Shown: piece after piece, positions 1 to 10,497 of the stretch
How the letters are laid out: each line of letters begins with the position of its first letter
Position numbering within the stretch: position 1 is the stretch's first letter
Origin: Mameliella sp. CS4
GTDB taxonomy: Bacteria; Pseudomonadota; Alphaproteobacteria; Rhodobacterales; Rhodobacteraceae
Direction of reading: 5' to 3'
NCBI RefSeq assembly: GCF_019392335.1
Contig: NZ_JAHXRQ010000012.1
Span: forward strand, 1-64,000
DNA length: 64,000 nucleotides
Notes under the pieces: generated by a model
What the model was told of the DNA's origin: nothing
Databases searched by the model: none
What the model saw: the letters and a program-made list of their open reading frames with translations, nothing else
Position numbers and translations under genes: made by a program

Positions 1-129
1 GTTCGGCGAGCGCTTCGACGCTTGAGTATCTGAAACCGCATGGACCGGGACAGATACACAGACTTCAGGACACTCCCATTTGCGTTGGCGGGATTGTTCC
101 CTCGAAATTGCAGACGCAAAGGCCATTCT

Positions 130-1359
130 ATGACGCTCAATCCCGGCTCACTCTATTTCACCGCCGTCATCACCGATGCCAACGCACCATATGCGGAATC
201 CTTTTCATTCGTGGTGACCCAGGCCGTGGCTCCGGGTGAACAGATCCAGTTCTGGGATGCCGACACCACGCCCGCGGGTTTCACCTATACGGTTGGTGCT
301 GGCGGCCTCAGTCCGCTGGACCGGGTTACCATCGCCGAGTTTTCGACGCCCGCCAGCACCTTCACGATCCTGCAGGATCCGTCGGGCGGTTCGGTCTCGG
401 GGCTGACCCTGGGCAGTGCCGCCACCTGGACCAACAACAACGCGGAAACCATCATGGCCGTGTCCGGCAACCAGGTGATTGCGGCGATCAACTCGCGGGA
501 CGCCTGGGACGAGAACTTCTCGGACATCGCGGCGTACGGTGTCAGCCGGACCGCGATCGACTCTTATCTGGCCGGAACGCCCGATCCCTCACCGGTTCTG
601 TCGAACATCATCGGCACCCCGGCGGGGGCGGACAACTACATGTTCACCGGCACCGACCTTACGGGGCTGGACGATCCCGCCAACTGGACCGGGAACATCG
701 ACCCGGTCGACCACACGAACCCCAATGTGAACGGCACCACCTACGCGACGCAGGACGCCAACATCAGCTGTTTCGCGCTGGGCACCCTGATCGCCACGCC
801 GCAGGGCGAGGTGGCGGTCGAGACCTTGTGCGCCGGCGACATGGTGCTGACGGCAGACGGGCCAGCGGTCGAGGTTCGGTGGATCGGGCGACAGACCGTC
901 GTGAAACGCTTTGCCGGGGAAAAGGCTCAACTGGTCCGCATCGCGTCTGGGGCGCTGGGCAACCATTCAGAGCTTTTCGTGACCGGCGATCATGGCATGG
1001 TGCTTGACGGATATGTTGTGAATGCCTCGGCGCTGGTGAACGGCGGCAGCATCGACTGGGTGCCGCTGTCCGAGACGCCGGAGCGCTTCACCGTCTACCA
1101 CGTCGAGACTGAGGCGCATGACGTCGTCCTCGCCAATGGCGCGCCGGCGGAAACCTTTGTCGACTATGCCACGCGGCGGACTTTTGACAACTACGCCGAG
1201 TACCGGGCGCTATATCCGGAAGACCGCAGCATTCCTGAACAGGCAGGGCCCCGGGTGTCCAGTGCCCGGCAAGTTCCGGCGCACATCCGGTCCAGGCTGA
1301 ACGGCGGGCCAAGTCCGCACCGCGCCGCATCCCTGGCGCGGAGCTGTCCGAGCATTTGA
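130..1359 (+). CDS. Hint-domain protein with N-terminal secreted-type domain
   Basis: Protein of 409 aa. Residues 1 to about 205 form an acidic, Gly/Thr/Asp-rich beta-type domain. From Cys214 (CFALGTLIATPQGEV) to about residue 380 runs a Hint (Hedgehog/intein-type) module, with the GD-V-L-T-A-D block and a GDHGM motif near residue 286 matching the conserved His block. No C-terminal His-Asn followed by a Cys/Ser/Thr extein is visible, so protein splicing is unlikely; self-cleavage or a purely structural role remains possible. The ATG at 130 is preferred over one at 40 because an AAAGG lies just upstream. The next gene is a shortened paralog of the Hint half. Family membership is clear; the biological role is unknown. 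Confidence 0.85.
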   Translation: MTLNPGSLYFTAVITDANAPYAESFSFVVTQAVAPGEQIQFWDADTTPAGFTYTVGAGGLSPLDRVTIAEFSTPASTFTILQDPSGGSVSGLTLGSAATWTNNNAETIMAVSGNQVIAAINSRDAWDENFSDIAAYGVSRTAIDSYLAGTPDPSPVLSNIIGTPAGADNYMFTGTDLTGLDDPANWTGNIDPVDHTNPNVNGTTYATQDANISCFALGTLIATPQGEVAVETLCAGDMVLTADGPAVEVRWIGRQTVVKRFAGEKAQLVRIASGALGNHSELFVTGDHGMVLDGYVVNASALVNGGSIDWVPLSETPERFTVYHVETEAHDVVLANGAPAETFVDYATRRTFDNYAEYRALYPEDRSIPEQAGPRVSSARQVPAHIRSRLNGGPSPHRAASLARSCPSI

Positions 1360-1561
1360 CTGACGCCTGCTCAGAGCAGGACTTTCCCGGTCGCTGTGGT
1401 CTTGCCGGGGGCCGGGCAAGAGATGATCGCAATCGTCCGGCGGCTGGCGCTGGCCGGGGCGCCCTGACATCGGGGTGGCACGACTGTCAGAATTGCGCGG
1501 TTGACGGGTGGTCTGGCGGATGGGTTGCCGTCCCAGGCAATAATGTCATGTTTCCAGTGGT

Positions 1562-2188
1562 TTGATCTCTGCATACCCAGTTCCGGGCGCGCTTCTGGGC
1601 GCCCCGCAGGCCCGGACCTACACCTACTGCTTTGCCGCCGGAACAGGGATCGATACGCCCTCGGGGCCGCGCGCGGTCGAGGAGCTGCGCGAGGGGGACG
1701 ACATCCTGACCGCCGATGGCCGGGCCGTGCCGATGCTGTGGCTGGGCCGTCAGACCTTGGTCAAGCGGTTTCGCGGGGCCCGGGCGCAGCTTGTCCGCAT
1801 CGCCGCGGGGGCGCTGGGCGGTGGTTTGCCCCGCCGCGACCTGCTGGTGACGGGCGACCACGGCATGGTGCTTGACGGTCTGGTGATCAACGCCGGGGCA
1901 TTGGTGGGCGGAGCGGGCATTGACCTTGTGCCCCTGTCGCGAACGCCGGACCGGCAGACCGTCTACCATGTCGAGACCGCACGCCACGAGGTGATCCTGG
2001 CCGAGGGGGCCGCCTGCGAAACCTTCGTCGACTATGCGGGGCGCGCGGCATTCGACAACTACGCCGATTACCTGGCGCGACATGGGGCCGGGTGGCTCAT
2101 CCCGGAAAACCCGCTGCCCCGGATCAGTGCCGCGCGGCAGATCCCCTGGCATCTGCGCCGTCGGATCGGCCTGGGCCGGGCGTCCTGA
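1562..2188 (+). CDS. Short Hint-domain paralog lacking the N-terminal domain
   Basis: 208-aa frame that is almost entirely Hint module. CFAAGTGIDTPSG starts at residue 23, followed by GDDILTADG, GRQTLVKRF, TGDHGMVLDG and TVYHVET. It is closely similar to the Hint half of the upstream protein along its whole length, including the tail (FVDYA...FDNYA.Y). The N-terminal passenger domain is missing. The first possible start in frame is a TTG at 1562 with no Shine-Dalgarno, and an in-frame stop lies at 1541-1543. It is therefore either a truncated duplicate or a fragment that is no longer translated. The Hint identity is certain from the alignment of motifs; expression is doubtful. Confidence 0.65.
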   Translation: MISAYPVPGALLGAPQARTYTYCFAAGTGIDTPSGPRAVEELREGDDILTADGRAVPMLWLGRQTLVKRFRGARAQLVRIAAGALGGGLPRRDLLVTGDHGMVLDGLVINAGALVGGAGIDLVPLSRTPDRQTVYHVETARHEVILAEGAACETFVDYAGRAAFDNYADYLARHGAGWLIPENPLPRISAARQIPWHLRRRIGLGRAS

Positions 2189-2300
2189 CCCGCACGATTC
2201 CGGTAAGGTCTTGCCGGTTTCGGGGGCTTATGGCGCTGTCATTGGCAGAAAGGCGGTTGGCGGCTATGCTGACGGGACCATTTGAGAAGGAGTATCTTTC

Positions 2301-2588
2301 ATGTCGGACTCGTCCCGCATCAAGTCGCGCCTCAATCGGGCGCTCTGTGCCTTTGTCTCGGTCCCGCTTAGTGCGCTGCCCGTGGCCGCCCAGGACGGCA
2401 AGCTGTCAGACCGCATTCCCGGACGGACGCAGGGCCGAACGCAAATCCGCATCGACCGCAGCAGCAAGATCCGCGTTCCGGGTCGCACCACTATCGGCAA
2501 GCGCCTGACCACCGGCGCCCGCATCGATGGCGGGCAGCTACGCACACCCAGCGGCATCCGGGTGAACCGGACCAGGATCGGCGACTGA
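2301..2588 (+). CDS. Small basic secreted protein of unknown function
   Basis: 95-aa protein with a strong Shine-Dalgarno (GAGAAGGAG) seven to eight bases before ATG. A signal-peptide-like stretch covers residues about 10-32 and ends at PVAAQ. The mature part is low-complexity and rich in Arg, Thr, Ile and Gly, with loosely repeated R-T-x-I-x-R phrases (GRTQGRTQIRIDRS, RVPGRTTIGKR). No known domain is recognised. The mature peptide would be strongly basic and periplasmic. The good ribosome binding site and signal peptide argue that it is a real gene even though no family can be named. Confidence 0.6.
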   Translation: MSDSSRIKSRLNRALCAFVSVPLSALPVAAQDGKLSDRIPGRTQGRTQIRIDRSSKIRVPGRTTIGKRLTTGARIDGGQLRTPSGIRVNRTRIGD

Positions 2589-2610
2589 TTCCGCGTGCGG
2601 GCGGCATGTG

Positions 2611-3519
2611 ATGGGGCGCGCCCGGTGCCTTGTGCCGGATTATGCGCTGCCTGACGCGCTCTGCGTGCCTTACTGGCGTTTCGACGTGCGCGAGGCACTG
2701 GAGGCCGTCGCCCGCACTGCGGCGCGCCACTGTGGCGTGATCCTGATCACGCCCGACCCGGCAAGTGCCCGCGACTTCATTGCCACGGTGGATCACCCCG
2801 ATCACTTCGGTATCGTGTCGGGCGCCTTCGACAGCCCCTGGCTGCGCGATCACGCACCGATTGCCGTTAGAGAGGGGGACAGCATTCAGCTTGTGCGGCC
2901 TGCGCGGCCCGAAGGGGATCGCAAACACGATCTCTCCCTGTTCGAGACCATCCTGCCCGGAGCGGAGGAGGTGACCCGGCACATCGTGGCGGGCGGAAAC
3001 CTGGTCGGCGGGCCGGGCGGCTCGGGATTCTCCACCACGGATATCCTGCGCGAAAACGGGTTGGACGAGCCTGAAGCGCTGGTCGAGACCGGACGCCAGC
3101 TTGGCCTCGATCACTGGCAGTTCCTGCCGCCTTTTCCGGACGATATCAGCGCCCATGCGGATTGCATGTTGCGGTTCCTGGGGCCGGGGCTGTGCGCGAT
3201 CTGCGCGCGCGACGATACCCCCGAGGCGCGCGAGGTCAGTGCTGAAATACGCGCCCGCGTCGCGGAGACCTGCCCGGAGGTGGCCATCCTTGCGCTGCCC
3301 TGCGCCGCCACGGAGGCGTTCAACAGCCCGCTCAACTGGATCCAGCTGGGCCGCTGCCTGCTGTTGCCGCACTTTGATCATGCCGACCCGCTGACTGCGA
3401 CGCGCACGCAACTGTTGCGCGAGGCCGGGTTCGACCCGGTGCCGATCCCCGCCATGACAGAGGGCCTGGGCGGGGCGCTGCACTGCCTGACCGCCTCGAT
3501 CTTTGCCGCCGGGCCGTAA
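2611..3519 (+). CDS. Agmatine deiminase / peptidylarginine deiminase family protein
   Basis: About 302 aa, member of the guanidino-group modifying superfamily (Porphyromonas-type PAD/agmatine deiminase). Visible family landmarks are WLRDHAPI near residue 75, GGNLVGG near 130, DDISAHADCMLRFL near 180 (Asp/His), NSPLNWIQLGRCLLLP near 235, and the nucleophilic Cys in GGALHCLTAS about 11 residues from the C-terminus. The expected chemistry is hydrolysis of a guanidinium group to a ureido group plus ammonia. The protein is somewhat shorter than classical agmatine deiminases (about 360 aa), so the substrate is uncertain. Translation may start at GTG 2608 or ATG 2611; neither has a strong ribosome binding site. 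No polyamine genes are adjacent. Confidence 0.8.
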   Translation: MGRARCLVPDYALPDALCVPYWRFDVREALEAVARTAARHCGVILITPDPASARDFIATVDHPDHFGIVSGAFDSPWLRDHAPIAVREGDSIQLVRPARPEGDRKHDLSLFETILPGAEEVTRHIVAGGNLVGGPGGSGFSTTDILRENGLDEPEALVETGRQLGLDHWQFLPPFPDDISAHADCMLRFLGPGLCAICARDDTPEAREVSAEIRARVAETCPEVAILALPCAATEAFNSPLNWIQLGRCLLLPHFDHADPLTATRTQLLREAGFDPVPIPAMTEGLGGALHCLTASIFAAGP

Positions 3520-3563
3520 GGGGGGGGATTTGTCTTGCTCCTGTTACAAGGCCATGACATTGT

Positions 3564-3578
3564 GAACGTATAGTGAAC
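3564..3578 (+). promoter_or_regulatory. LexA-like box (GAAC-N7-GAAC)
   Basis: GAAC at 3564-3567 and GAAC at 3575-3578 are separated by exactly seven bases. This is the reverse complement of the alphaproteobacterial SOS box GTTC-N7-GTTC. It ends 15 bases before the start of the NTF2-like gene. The match is exact, but the motif has only eight fixed bases, so chance occurrence is possible. Confidence 0.4.
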
Positions 3579-3593
3579 ATTTGGGGGTGTGAC

Positions 3594-3971
3594 ATGGATC
3601 TCAAGACGATTGCGCAAGAGCTGGTCGCGGGGTGCCGCGAGGGGCGCGAACTGGAAAACCTCGACAAACTCTATGCCGCCGACGCCGTTTCGGTCGAGGC
3701 TATGACGATGCCCGGCAGCGACAGTGCCGAAACGCATGGGCTGGACGGGATCAAGGGCAAACACGCCTGGTGGTCCGAGAATTTCGAGGTTGTCGAGGGC
3801 GACGTCGACGGGCCCTATGTCCACGGCGCAGGCAGTTTTGCGGTGATCTTCGACATCAAGGCAAAGAACCGGGCCACGGGTCAGGTGGACGCGATGAAGG
3901 AAGTCGCGATCTATACCGTCGCCGGCGGCCGGATCGTGCGCGAGGAATTCTATTACAACAGCGGGGACTAG
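3594..3971 (+). CDS. SnoaL/NTF2-like protein
   Basis: 125-aa protein from ATG 3594, preceded by GGGGGTGTG. It reads as a cone-shaped NTF2/SnoaL-like fold: an N-terminal helix (LKTIAQELVAGCREG), LDKLYAADAVSVEA, then AETHGLDGIKGKHAWW and C-terminal strands MKEVAIYTVAGGRIVREEFYYNSGD. Such proteins are cytoplasmic ligand-binding or small isomerase-like domains; no specific reaction can be assigned. Its stop codon overlaps the stop of the convergent Hint-domain gene in a shared CTAG (3968-3971). A LexA-like box lies just upstream, hinting at damage-responsive expression. Confidence 0.75.
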   Translation: MDLKTIAQELVAGCREGRELENLDKLYAADAVSVEAMTMPGSDSAETHGLDGIKGKHAWWSENFEVVEGDVDGPYVHGAGSFAVIFDIKAKNRATGQVDAMKEVAIYTVAGGRIVREEFYYNSGD

Positions 3972-4978
3972 CCGCCGGACGACTTGCGCAGCACCTCGGC
4001 CGCATCGGGGCGGGCCAGCAGTCGTTCCTCGACCTCCAGTGCCCGGGGATCGCTGCGGCGGTGTCCGGGCAGCAGGTCGGCGACTTCGAGATCCTTGGGC
4101 AGGGCGGCGCGGGTGCGGGTGTCGACCAGCATGGATTCCGCGGCGATCCCTTCGGCATAGATGATCTGATGTGTATCGAAGAGCATCTGGTAATAGTCCA
4201 CGAACCCGCCCTTGCGACGGGCCACGGTATCGCCGTTCACCAGATGGCGGGCGCGGACCAGCAGTTCCGACCGGCCGGCGCCCAGGTGGTCACGCCGCTG
4301 GTAGATGAACAGCCGATGGTCGGGAGACACCAGCAGGTCACGCGTGTTGTTCAGCACACCTTCGCGAATGCAGATCGGGGCAAAGGCGCCCACGGCGCGC
4401 ACCGTCTGTTGGCCGATCCAGCGGATCGGCTGCGGGCCGTCGTCGCGCGTCAGGATGCGGTCGCCGACCTGCAGATCCTCGACCGCGCGCTGCGCGCCGT
4501 TGGCCAATGTGATCATCGTGCCGGCGGTGAAGGAAACGCAGGCGACCTGGGCATAACGCTGCAGGGCGCCGTCACAGTCCACGCCGACCAGCACGTAATC
4601 CGCCCGTGGGTTCATCGGGGCCAGCGGCAGCAGATAGATCTCTGCCGCGTTGCCCTCATTATCGGTTTCGACCAGCACCAGCGCCTCTGTCGTCTGGCCA
4701 TCGCCGGACATGAAGGTTACGCAACAATCCAGGTGCAGGTCGGCCCCGGCGGATCCCAGGGCGCTGGCGTCAGAGATGCGAAAGGGCGGCGTCGCCCCGG
4801 TCACGACGGTCAGCGGTTTCAGCGCCGCCAAAGGCGAGAGACGGTAGACATCGTCATGCACCAGCTCCTCGGCAAAGCCGATGGAATCGCCCAGGTTGGC
4901 GCCGTTCACCACCCGCAGCGCATCGGCGCGGTAGACCTGCAGGCTTTGCGTGGCGCGGGCGGGATCGGTCTGGGGCAT
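3968..4978 (-). CDS. Hint-domain protein (second type)
   Basis: 336-aa protein starting at MPQTDPARATQSL. The N-terminal 140 residues are a distinct domain (LQVYRADALRVVNGANLGD...). The Hint module begins at Cys147 (CVSFTAGTMITLANG), continues with VGDRILTRDDGPQPIRWIG, and has the His block VSPDHRLFI and YYQMLFDTHQIIYAEGI. It differs from the two Hint proteins upstream in its N-terminal region and in its C-terminal tail, which carries Arg/Asp-rich sequence. No splice-type C-terminus is visible. It converges on the NTF2-like gene with overlapping stop codons. Role unknown; similar proteins are commonly multicopy in Rhodobacterales (established knowledge). Confidence 0.85.
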   Translation of the reverse strand: MPQTDPARATQSLQVYRADALRVVNGANLGDSIGFAEELVHDDVYRLSPLAALKPLTVVTGATPPFRISDASALGSAGADLHLDCCVTFMSGDGQTTEALVLVETDNEGNAAEIYLLPLAPMNPRADYVLVGVDCDGALQRYAQVACVSFTAGTMITLANGAQRAVEDLQVGDRILTRDDGPQPIRWIGQQTVRAVGAFAPICIREGVLNNTRDLLVSPDHRLFIYQRRDHLGAGRSELLVRARHLVNGDTVARRKGGFVDYYQMLFDTHQIIYAEGIAAESMLVDTRTRAALPKDLEVADLLPGHRRSDPRALEVEERLLARPDAAEVLRKSSGG

Positions 4979-5107
4979 GGCTCTTTCGCAAAGGGTTTGG
5001 TCACTGGATAGACAGGGTGGGCCATTGTATGCCAGCACAATGTGTCTTCAAATGGCCCCATATTCGACGTTTTGTCGGCAGGGCGGAAACAAAACAGGGA
5101 GCGGAAC

Positions 5108-5887
5108 ATGGATCTGGGAATTCGCGGAAAGAGGGCCTTGGTATGCGCATCGTCCAAGGGGCTGGGGCGCGGTTGTGCCGAGGCTTTGGCAGAGGCGGGC
5201 GTCGACCTGGTGATGAACGCGCGCGGTGCCGACGCGCTGGAAGAGGCGGCGCAGGACCTGCGTGACCGTTACCAGGTTTCGATCAAGACGGTCGCGGCGG
5301 ACATCGTGTCGGAAGACGGCCGCGCGCAGGTTCTCGAAGAGGCGGGGGACGTCGACATCCTTGTGACCAACGCGGGCGGCCCGCCGCCGGGCATGTGGTC
5401 CGACTGGGGGCGCGAGGATTTCATCAAGGCGCTGGACGCCAACATGCTGACGCCCATCGCGCTGATGACCGCCCTGATGCCCAAGATGATCGACAAGGGA
5501 TGGGGCCGTGTGGTCAACATTACCTCTGTCTCGGTCAAGGCGCCGGTGGCGGTTCTGGGACTGTCGAACTCGGCCCGCACCGGGCTGACGGGCTATGTCG
5601 CGGGCACCGCGCGGCAAGTTGCCCCCAACGGCGTGGTGGTCAACAACCTGCTGCCGGGGCTTCATGCCACGGATCGGGCGGTTTCGCTGGACCAGGGGGC
5701 GGCGAAGTCCGGCGGGATCAGCTATGAAGAGGCCAAGGCCCAGCGTGAGGCGACGATCCCGGTCGGTCGCTATGGCACGCCCGGGGAATTCGGCGCGATG
5801 TGCGCGTTCCTCTGCTCGCAGCATTCGGGCTTTATCGTCGGCCAGAACATCCTTTTGGATGGCGGTGCCAGCAACATGACCATGTAG
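5108..5887 (+). CDS. Atypical short-chain dehydrogenase/reductase
   Basis: 259 aa from ATG 5108 (AGGGAGCGG upstream). A Rossmann fold is visible: CASSKGLGRGCAEALAEAG replaces the usual TGxxxGxG, DILVTNAGGPPPG is the NAG motif, and VVNITSVSVKAP carries the catalytic Ser. The normal Tyr-x3-Lys is replaced by LSNSARTGLTG, so the catalytic Tyr is absent and Lys is Arg. This matches the known SDR subgroup resembling beta-ketoacyl-ACP reductase but with an imperfect catalytic tetrad. The C-terminal GQNILLDGGAS is standard. A second gene follows four bases after the stop, suggesting cotranscription. The substrate is unknown, and dehydrogenase activity itself is doubtful given the missing Tyr. Confidence 0.85.
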   Translation: MDLGIRGKRALVCASSKGLGRGCAEALAEAGVDLVMNARGADALEEAAQDLRDRYQVSIKTVAADIVSEDGRAQVLEEAGDVDILVTNAGGPPPGMWSDWGREDFIKALDANMLTPIALMTALMPKMIDKGWGRVVNITSVSVKAPVAVLGLSNSARTGLTGYVAGTARQVAPNGVVVNNLLPGLHATDRAVSLDQGAAKSGGISYEEAKAQREATIPVGRYGTPGEFGAMCAFLCSQHSGFIVGQNILLDGGASNMTM

Positions 5888-5891
5888 GCGC

Positions 5892-7031
5892 ATGGCACGC
5901 GGACCGGACGGGCAGGGCGGCGGCGCGGGGTTTTCCCTTGCTGACCAGTTGTTCAACGCGGACAGCTTGGGGGATCTTGCGCAGGACTATGCCGTCTTGC
6001 CCGGCTTTGACGCCGATCGTTTCCACCGGGAGGCGGTCGGCGGGCTCGAGGGGCGTGGGCTGCTGGAGCGGCTCGATTGGATTGCCACCTGTGTCGAGCG
6101 CCAGTTGCCGGCACCATTCCCCGCGATGGCCGAGGCGCTGGAGGCGGCCCTGCCGCCGCCTCTGGACCCGGCGCTGAGTGATGACGACTTTGGCCGCTTC
6201 ATCCATGCGGTGCCGGGCATTCTGGCCGTGCGGCACGGGCTGGAGGATCACCGGGATCGCGCGCTGGACCTGCTTTACGAGGCCACCAAGCGGTTCTCGA
6301 TGGAGTTCTATATCCGGCCCTTTATCAACCGCTGGCCGGACCAGACGCTGGCCCGGCTGGAGGATTGGACGGGGGATGACAACTACCACGTCCGGCGACT
6401 GGTCAGCGAGGGTACGCGACCGCGTCTGCCCTGGGCCGCGAATATCACGCTGGACCCGGCGGTGCCGCTGCGGTTCCTCGACCGACTGCATGCGGATCCG
6501 ACGCGCTATGTCACGCGGTCGGTGGCGAACCACATGAACGACCTGTCGAAGGTCATGCCGGATAGAGTCGTTGCGCATCTGCGCGACTGGCAAGCGCGCA
6601 ATGCGCAGGACCCGAAGGAAATGGACTGGATCACCCGTCATGCCCTGCGCACGGCGGTCAAGCGGGGCGAAGGCCCGGCGCTGGAGCTGCTGGGCTATCG
6701 CCCGGGCCATGTGCGCGCGCGGATCGAGGGGCTGGCAGACCGGGTACAGATTGGCGACACGCTGGCCTTTGACGTGTTGCTTGAGGCGGACGAGGCGCTG
6801 CCGGTGCTGGTGGACTATCGCCTGCGCTTCAACCGGCCAAAAGGCACGGCGGAAAAGGTTTTCAAGCTGAAGACCGGCAAGCTGGCCCCGGGCAAACCGT
6901 TGCGCCTGTCCAAGCGCCACGCGCTCAAGGGCAATGCTACAACTTACACCCTGCACCCCGGCGCGCATCGGATCATCGTGCAGGTCAATGGACAGGACGT
7001 GGCAGAGGCAGAGTTCGACCTGACTGCCTGA
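5892..7031 (+). CDS. DNA alkylation repair protein (AlkC/AlkD-like HEAT repeats)
   Basis: 379-aa, mostly helical protein. Phrases typical of the AlkC/AlkD glycosylase superfamily are visible: FSMEFYIRPFINRWPDQTL, WTGDDNYHVRRLVSEGTRPRLPWA and TRYVTRSVANHMNDLSKVMPD, which are HEAT-like helix pairs. The C-terminal about 110 residues (ADRVQIGDTLAFDVLLEA...HRIIVQVNG) look like an Ig-like beta domain often appended in these proteins. The expected role is recognition or excision of alkylated bases without base flipping. It starts four bases after the SDR gene and is probably co-expressed with it. Confidence 0.82.
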   Translation: MARGPDGQGGGAGFSLADQLFNADSLGDLAQDYAVLPGFDADRFHREAVGGLEGRGLLERLDWIATCVERQLPAPFPAMAEALEAALPPPLDPALSDDDFGRFIHAVPGILAVRHGLEDHRDRALDLLYEATKRFSMEFYIRPFINRWPDQTLARLEDWTGDDNYHVRRLVSEGTRPRLPWAANITLDPAVPLRFLDRLHADPTRYVTRSVANHMNDLSKVMPDRVVAHLRDWQARNAQDPKEMDWITRHALRTAVKRGEGPALELLGYRPGHVRARIEGLADRVQIGDTLAFDVLLEADEALPVLVDYRLRFNRPKGTAEKVFKLKTGKLAPGKPLRLSKRHALKGNATTYTLHPGAHRIIVQVNGQDVAEAEFDLTA

Positions 7032-7037
7032 GTGGGC

Positions 7038-7724
7038 TCAGGCCTGATCCCAGCGCGCCTCGAGCACTTCCAGCGCCTTGATCCGTTCGGACGTCTTCGG
7101 GTGCGACATCAGCCAGGCGGGCACGGCGCCCGCACGCGACTTGGTCAGCTCCTCGAGCTTGCCAAAGAGCGATTTCTGCGGTGTCACGCCGATCCCGGCC
7201 TTTGTCAGCAGGGCGGCGGCATAGGCGTCGGCCTCGTATTCGTCAGAGCGCGACAGCCGTGCAGCCAGAAGAGAGGCCAGCCCGTTGGCGATGAGGACGC
7301 CGATGCCGGGCAGAATGCGCCCCAGGACCATCGCCAGAGCCGTTCGCAAGGCGTTCTGGCCGGAAAAGTCGATCATGCGCCGCCGCGTGTGCCCCAGCGC
7401 GACATGTCCCAATTCGTGGGCGATCACGCTGGCCAGTTCCTCGGCGCTGACCTCGCCCTGCTGGTACTTGCGATAGAACCCGCGCGTGATGAAGATCCGC
7501 CCGTCCGGCGCCGCCAGCCCGTTGATCGGGTCGATCTCGTAGATGTTCACGCGGATGCGCGGCAGGTCCAGCGCCGCGGCCATGCGGTCGGTCAGCCGCT
7601 TCAGCCGGGGGTCGGCCAGTTCCGTCGACTGGGAATCCAGCTCTTTTGCCGTGCGCCAGGCGGAGAAACGGTAGTAGATCAGACCATAGGCCAGGGCGAG
7701 CAGGATCGGGGTGAGTTTCAGCAT
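7038..7724 (-). CDS. M48-family membrane zinc metalloprotease
   Basis: 228 aa from ATG 7724 (MLKLTPILLALAYGLIYY); a TTG start at 7751 would add nine residues, and neither has a clear ribosome binding site. One N-terminal membrane segment is followed by a protease domain with the zinc motif IAHELGHVALGH and the downstream zinc ligand region SRSDEYEADAYAAALL. The C-terminal SHPKTSERIKAL is characteristic of M48 (HtpX/BepA-like) enzymes. It probably acts in membrane or periplasmic protein quality control. It converges on the repair gene with six bases between stops. Confidence 0.85.
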   Translation of the reverse strand: MLKLTPILLALAYGLIYYRFSAWRTAKELDSQSTELADPRLKRLTDRMAAALDLPRIRVNIYEIDPINGLAAPDGRIFITRGFYRKYQQGEVSAEELASVIAHELGHVALGHTRRRMIDFSGQNALRTALAMVLGRILPGIGVLIANGLASLLAARLSRSDEYEADAYAAALLTKAGIGVTPQKSLFGKLEELTKSRAGAVPAWLMSHPKTSERIKALEVLEARWDQA

Positions 7725-7763
7725 GAGGGGAATATGGGGGCTTTGCGCCAATTGGGAAAGGTG

Positions 7764-8252
7764 TCAGGGCGCCATGTCGCGCTGCACCCATGTCATTCGG
7801 TCGAGCAGCCAGAGCTTGCCGAGCATGGTGACGGCGAGGCCAGTGAGGGTGAGGGACAGATTCAGCGCGACAAGGCCGACAAGCAGGACCAGCGTCCCGG
7901 CTGCGGTGAGCCCGGTTAGGGTCTTCACGACCGGGGCGTGATGGGCAAGGCGTGGATCGGTGCGGTTCTCGATCCAGGTCTTCTCACCGAGGACGCCCCG
8001 GCTCATCCAGTTGTCTCTTTTTGCCGGCTCGGGGAAGAGGCGGGGATTGAGAAAGGTCCAGAGCAGGACGAGGGCCAGCAGGAGCAGCCAGTACCAGCCG
8101 AGCCAGAGGCGGGAGAAGGCGGCGAGGGACAGCAGCGGGAGCACCGAGAGGCGGGACCAGCCGCTCCACGGGTTGGCATGGCGGGCCCAGGTGTCGTCCG
8201 TCATGGCGAGCAGGCGTTCGGATCGGTCGAAGGCGCCCATGAAACGCTCCAT
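7764..8252 (-). CDS. Small membrane protein (DUF6653-like)
   Basis: About 162 aa from ATG 8252. The N-terminus MERFMGAFDRSERLLAMTDD and the phrase WARHANPWSGWSR resemble the DUF6653 family as I recall it. Two hydrophobic hairpins (LSVLPLLSLAAFSRLWLG with WYWLLLLALVLLW, and TLTGLTAAGTLVLLVGLVALNL) indicate about four membrane passes with a soluble loop between. No catalytic residues are recognised. It lies between the M48 protease gene and the purL terminator and is probably transcribed on its own. Function unknown. Confidence 0.7.
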   Translation of the reverse strand: MERFMGAFDRSERLLAMTDDTWARHANPWSGWSRLSVLPLLSLAAFSRLWLGWYWLLLLALVLLWTFLNPRLFPEPAKRDNWMSRGVLGEKTWIENRTDPRLAHHAPVVKTLTGLTAAGTLVLLVGLVALNLSLTLTGLAVTMLGKLWLLDRMTWVQRDMAP

Positions 8253-8288
8253 TCGGCTGGTTGAGCGTTGAGTGTCCGAAATCCAGGA

Positions 8289-8321
8289 AAAACCCGCAAG
8301 TCTGGCGCGCTCGCGGGTTTT
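8289..8321 (-). terminator. Intrinsic terminator of purL
   Basis: Arms AAAACCCGC (8289-8297) and GCGGGTTTT (8313-8321) form a nine-pair stem with a 15-base loop. On the minus strand the stem is followed by a run of U (plus-strand A at 8288-8292). It lies 17 bases past the purL stop. Confidence 0.8.
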
Positions 8322-8337
8322 CCCGATCGGTTTCAGC

Positions 8338-10497
<2,160 letters not shown>

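Noticed and set aside
1..39. Possible tail of a plus-strand gene (frame ending FGERFDA)
   Set aside because: Too short to assign; mentioned only as a possibility at the window edge.
1562..2188. Intein or mobile homing element reading of the Hint proteins
   Set aside because: No C-terminal His-Asn plus Cys/Ser/Thr splice junction and no homing endonuclease domain; they are non-splicing Hint modules.
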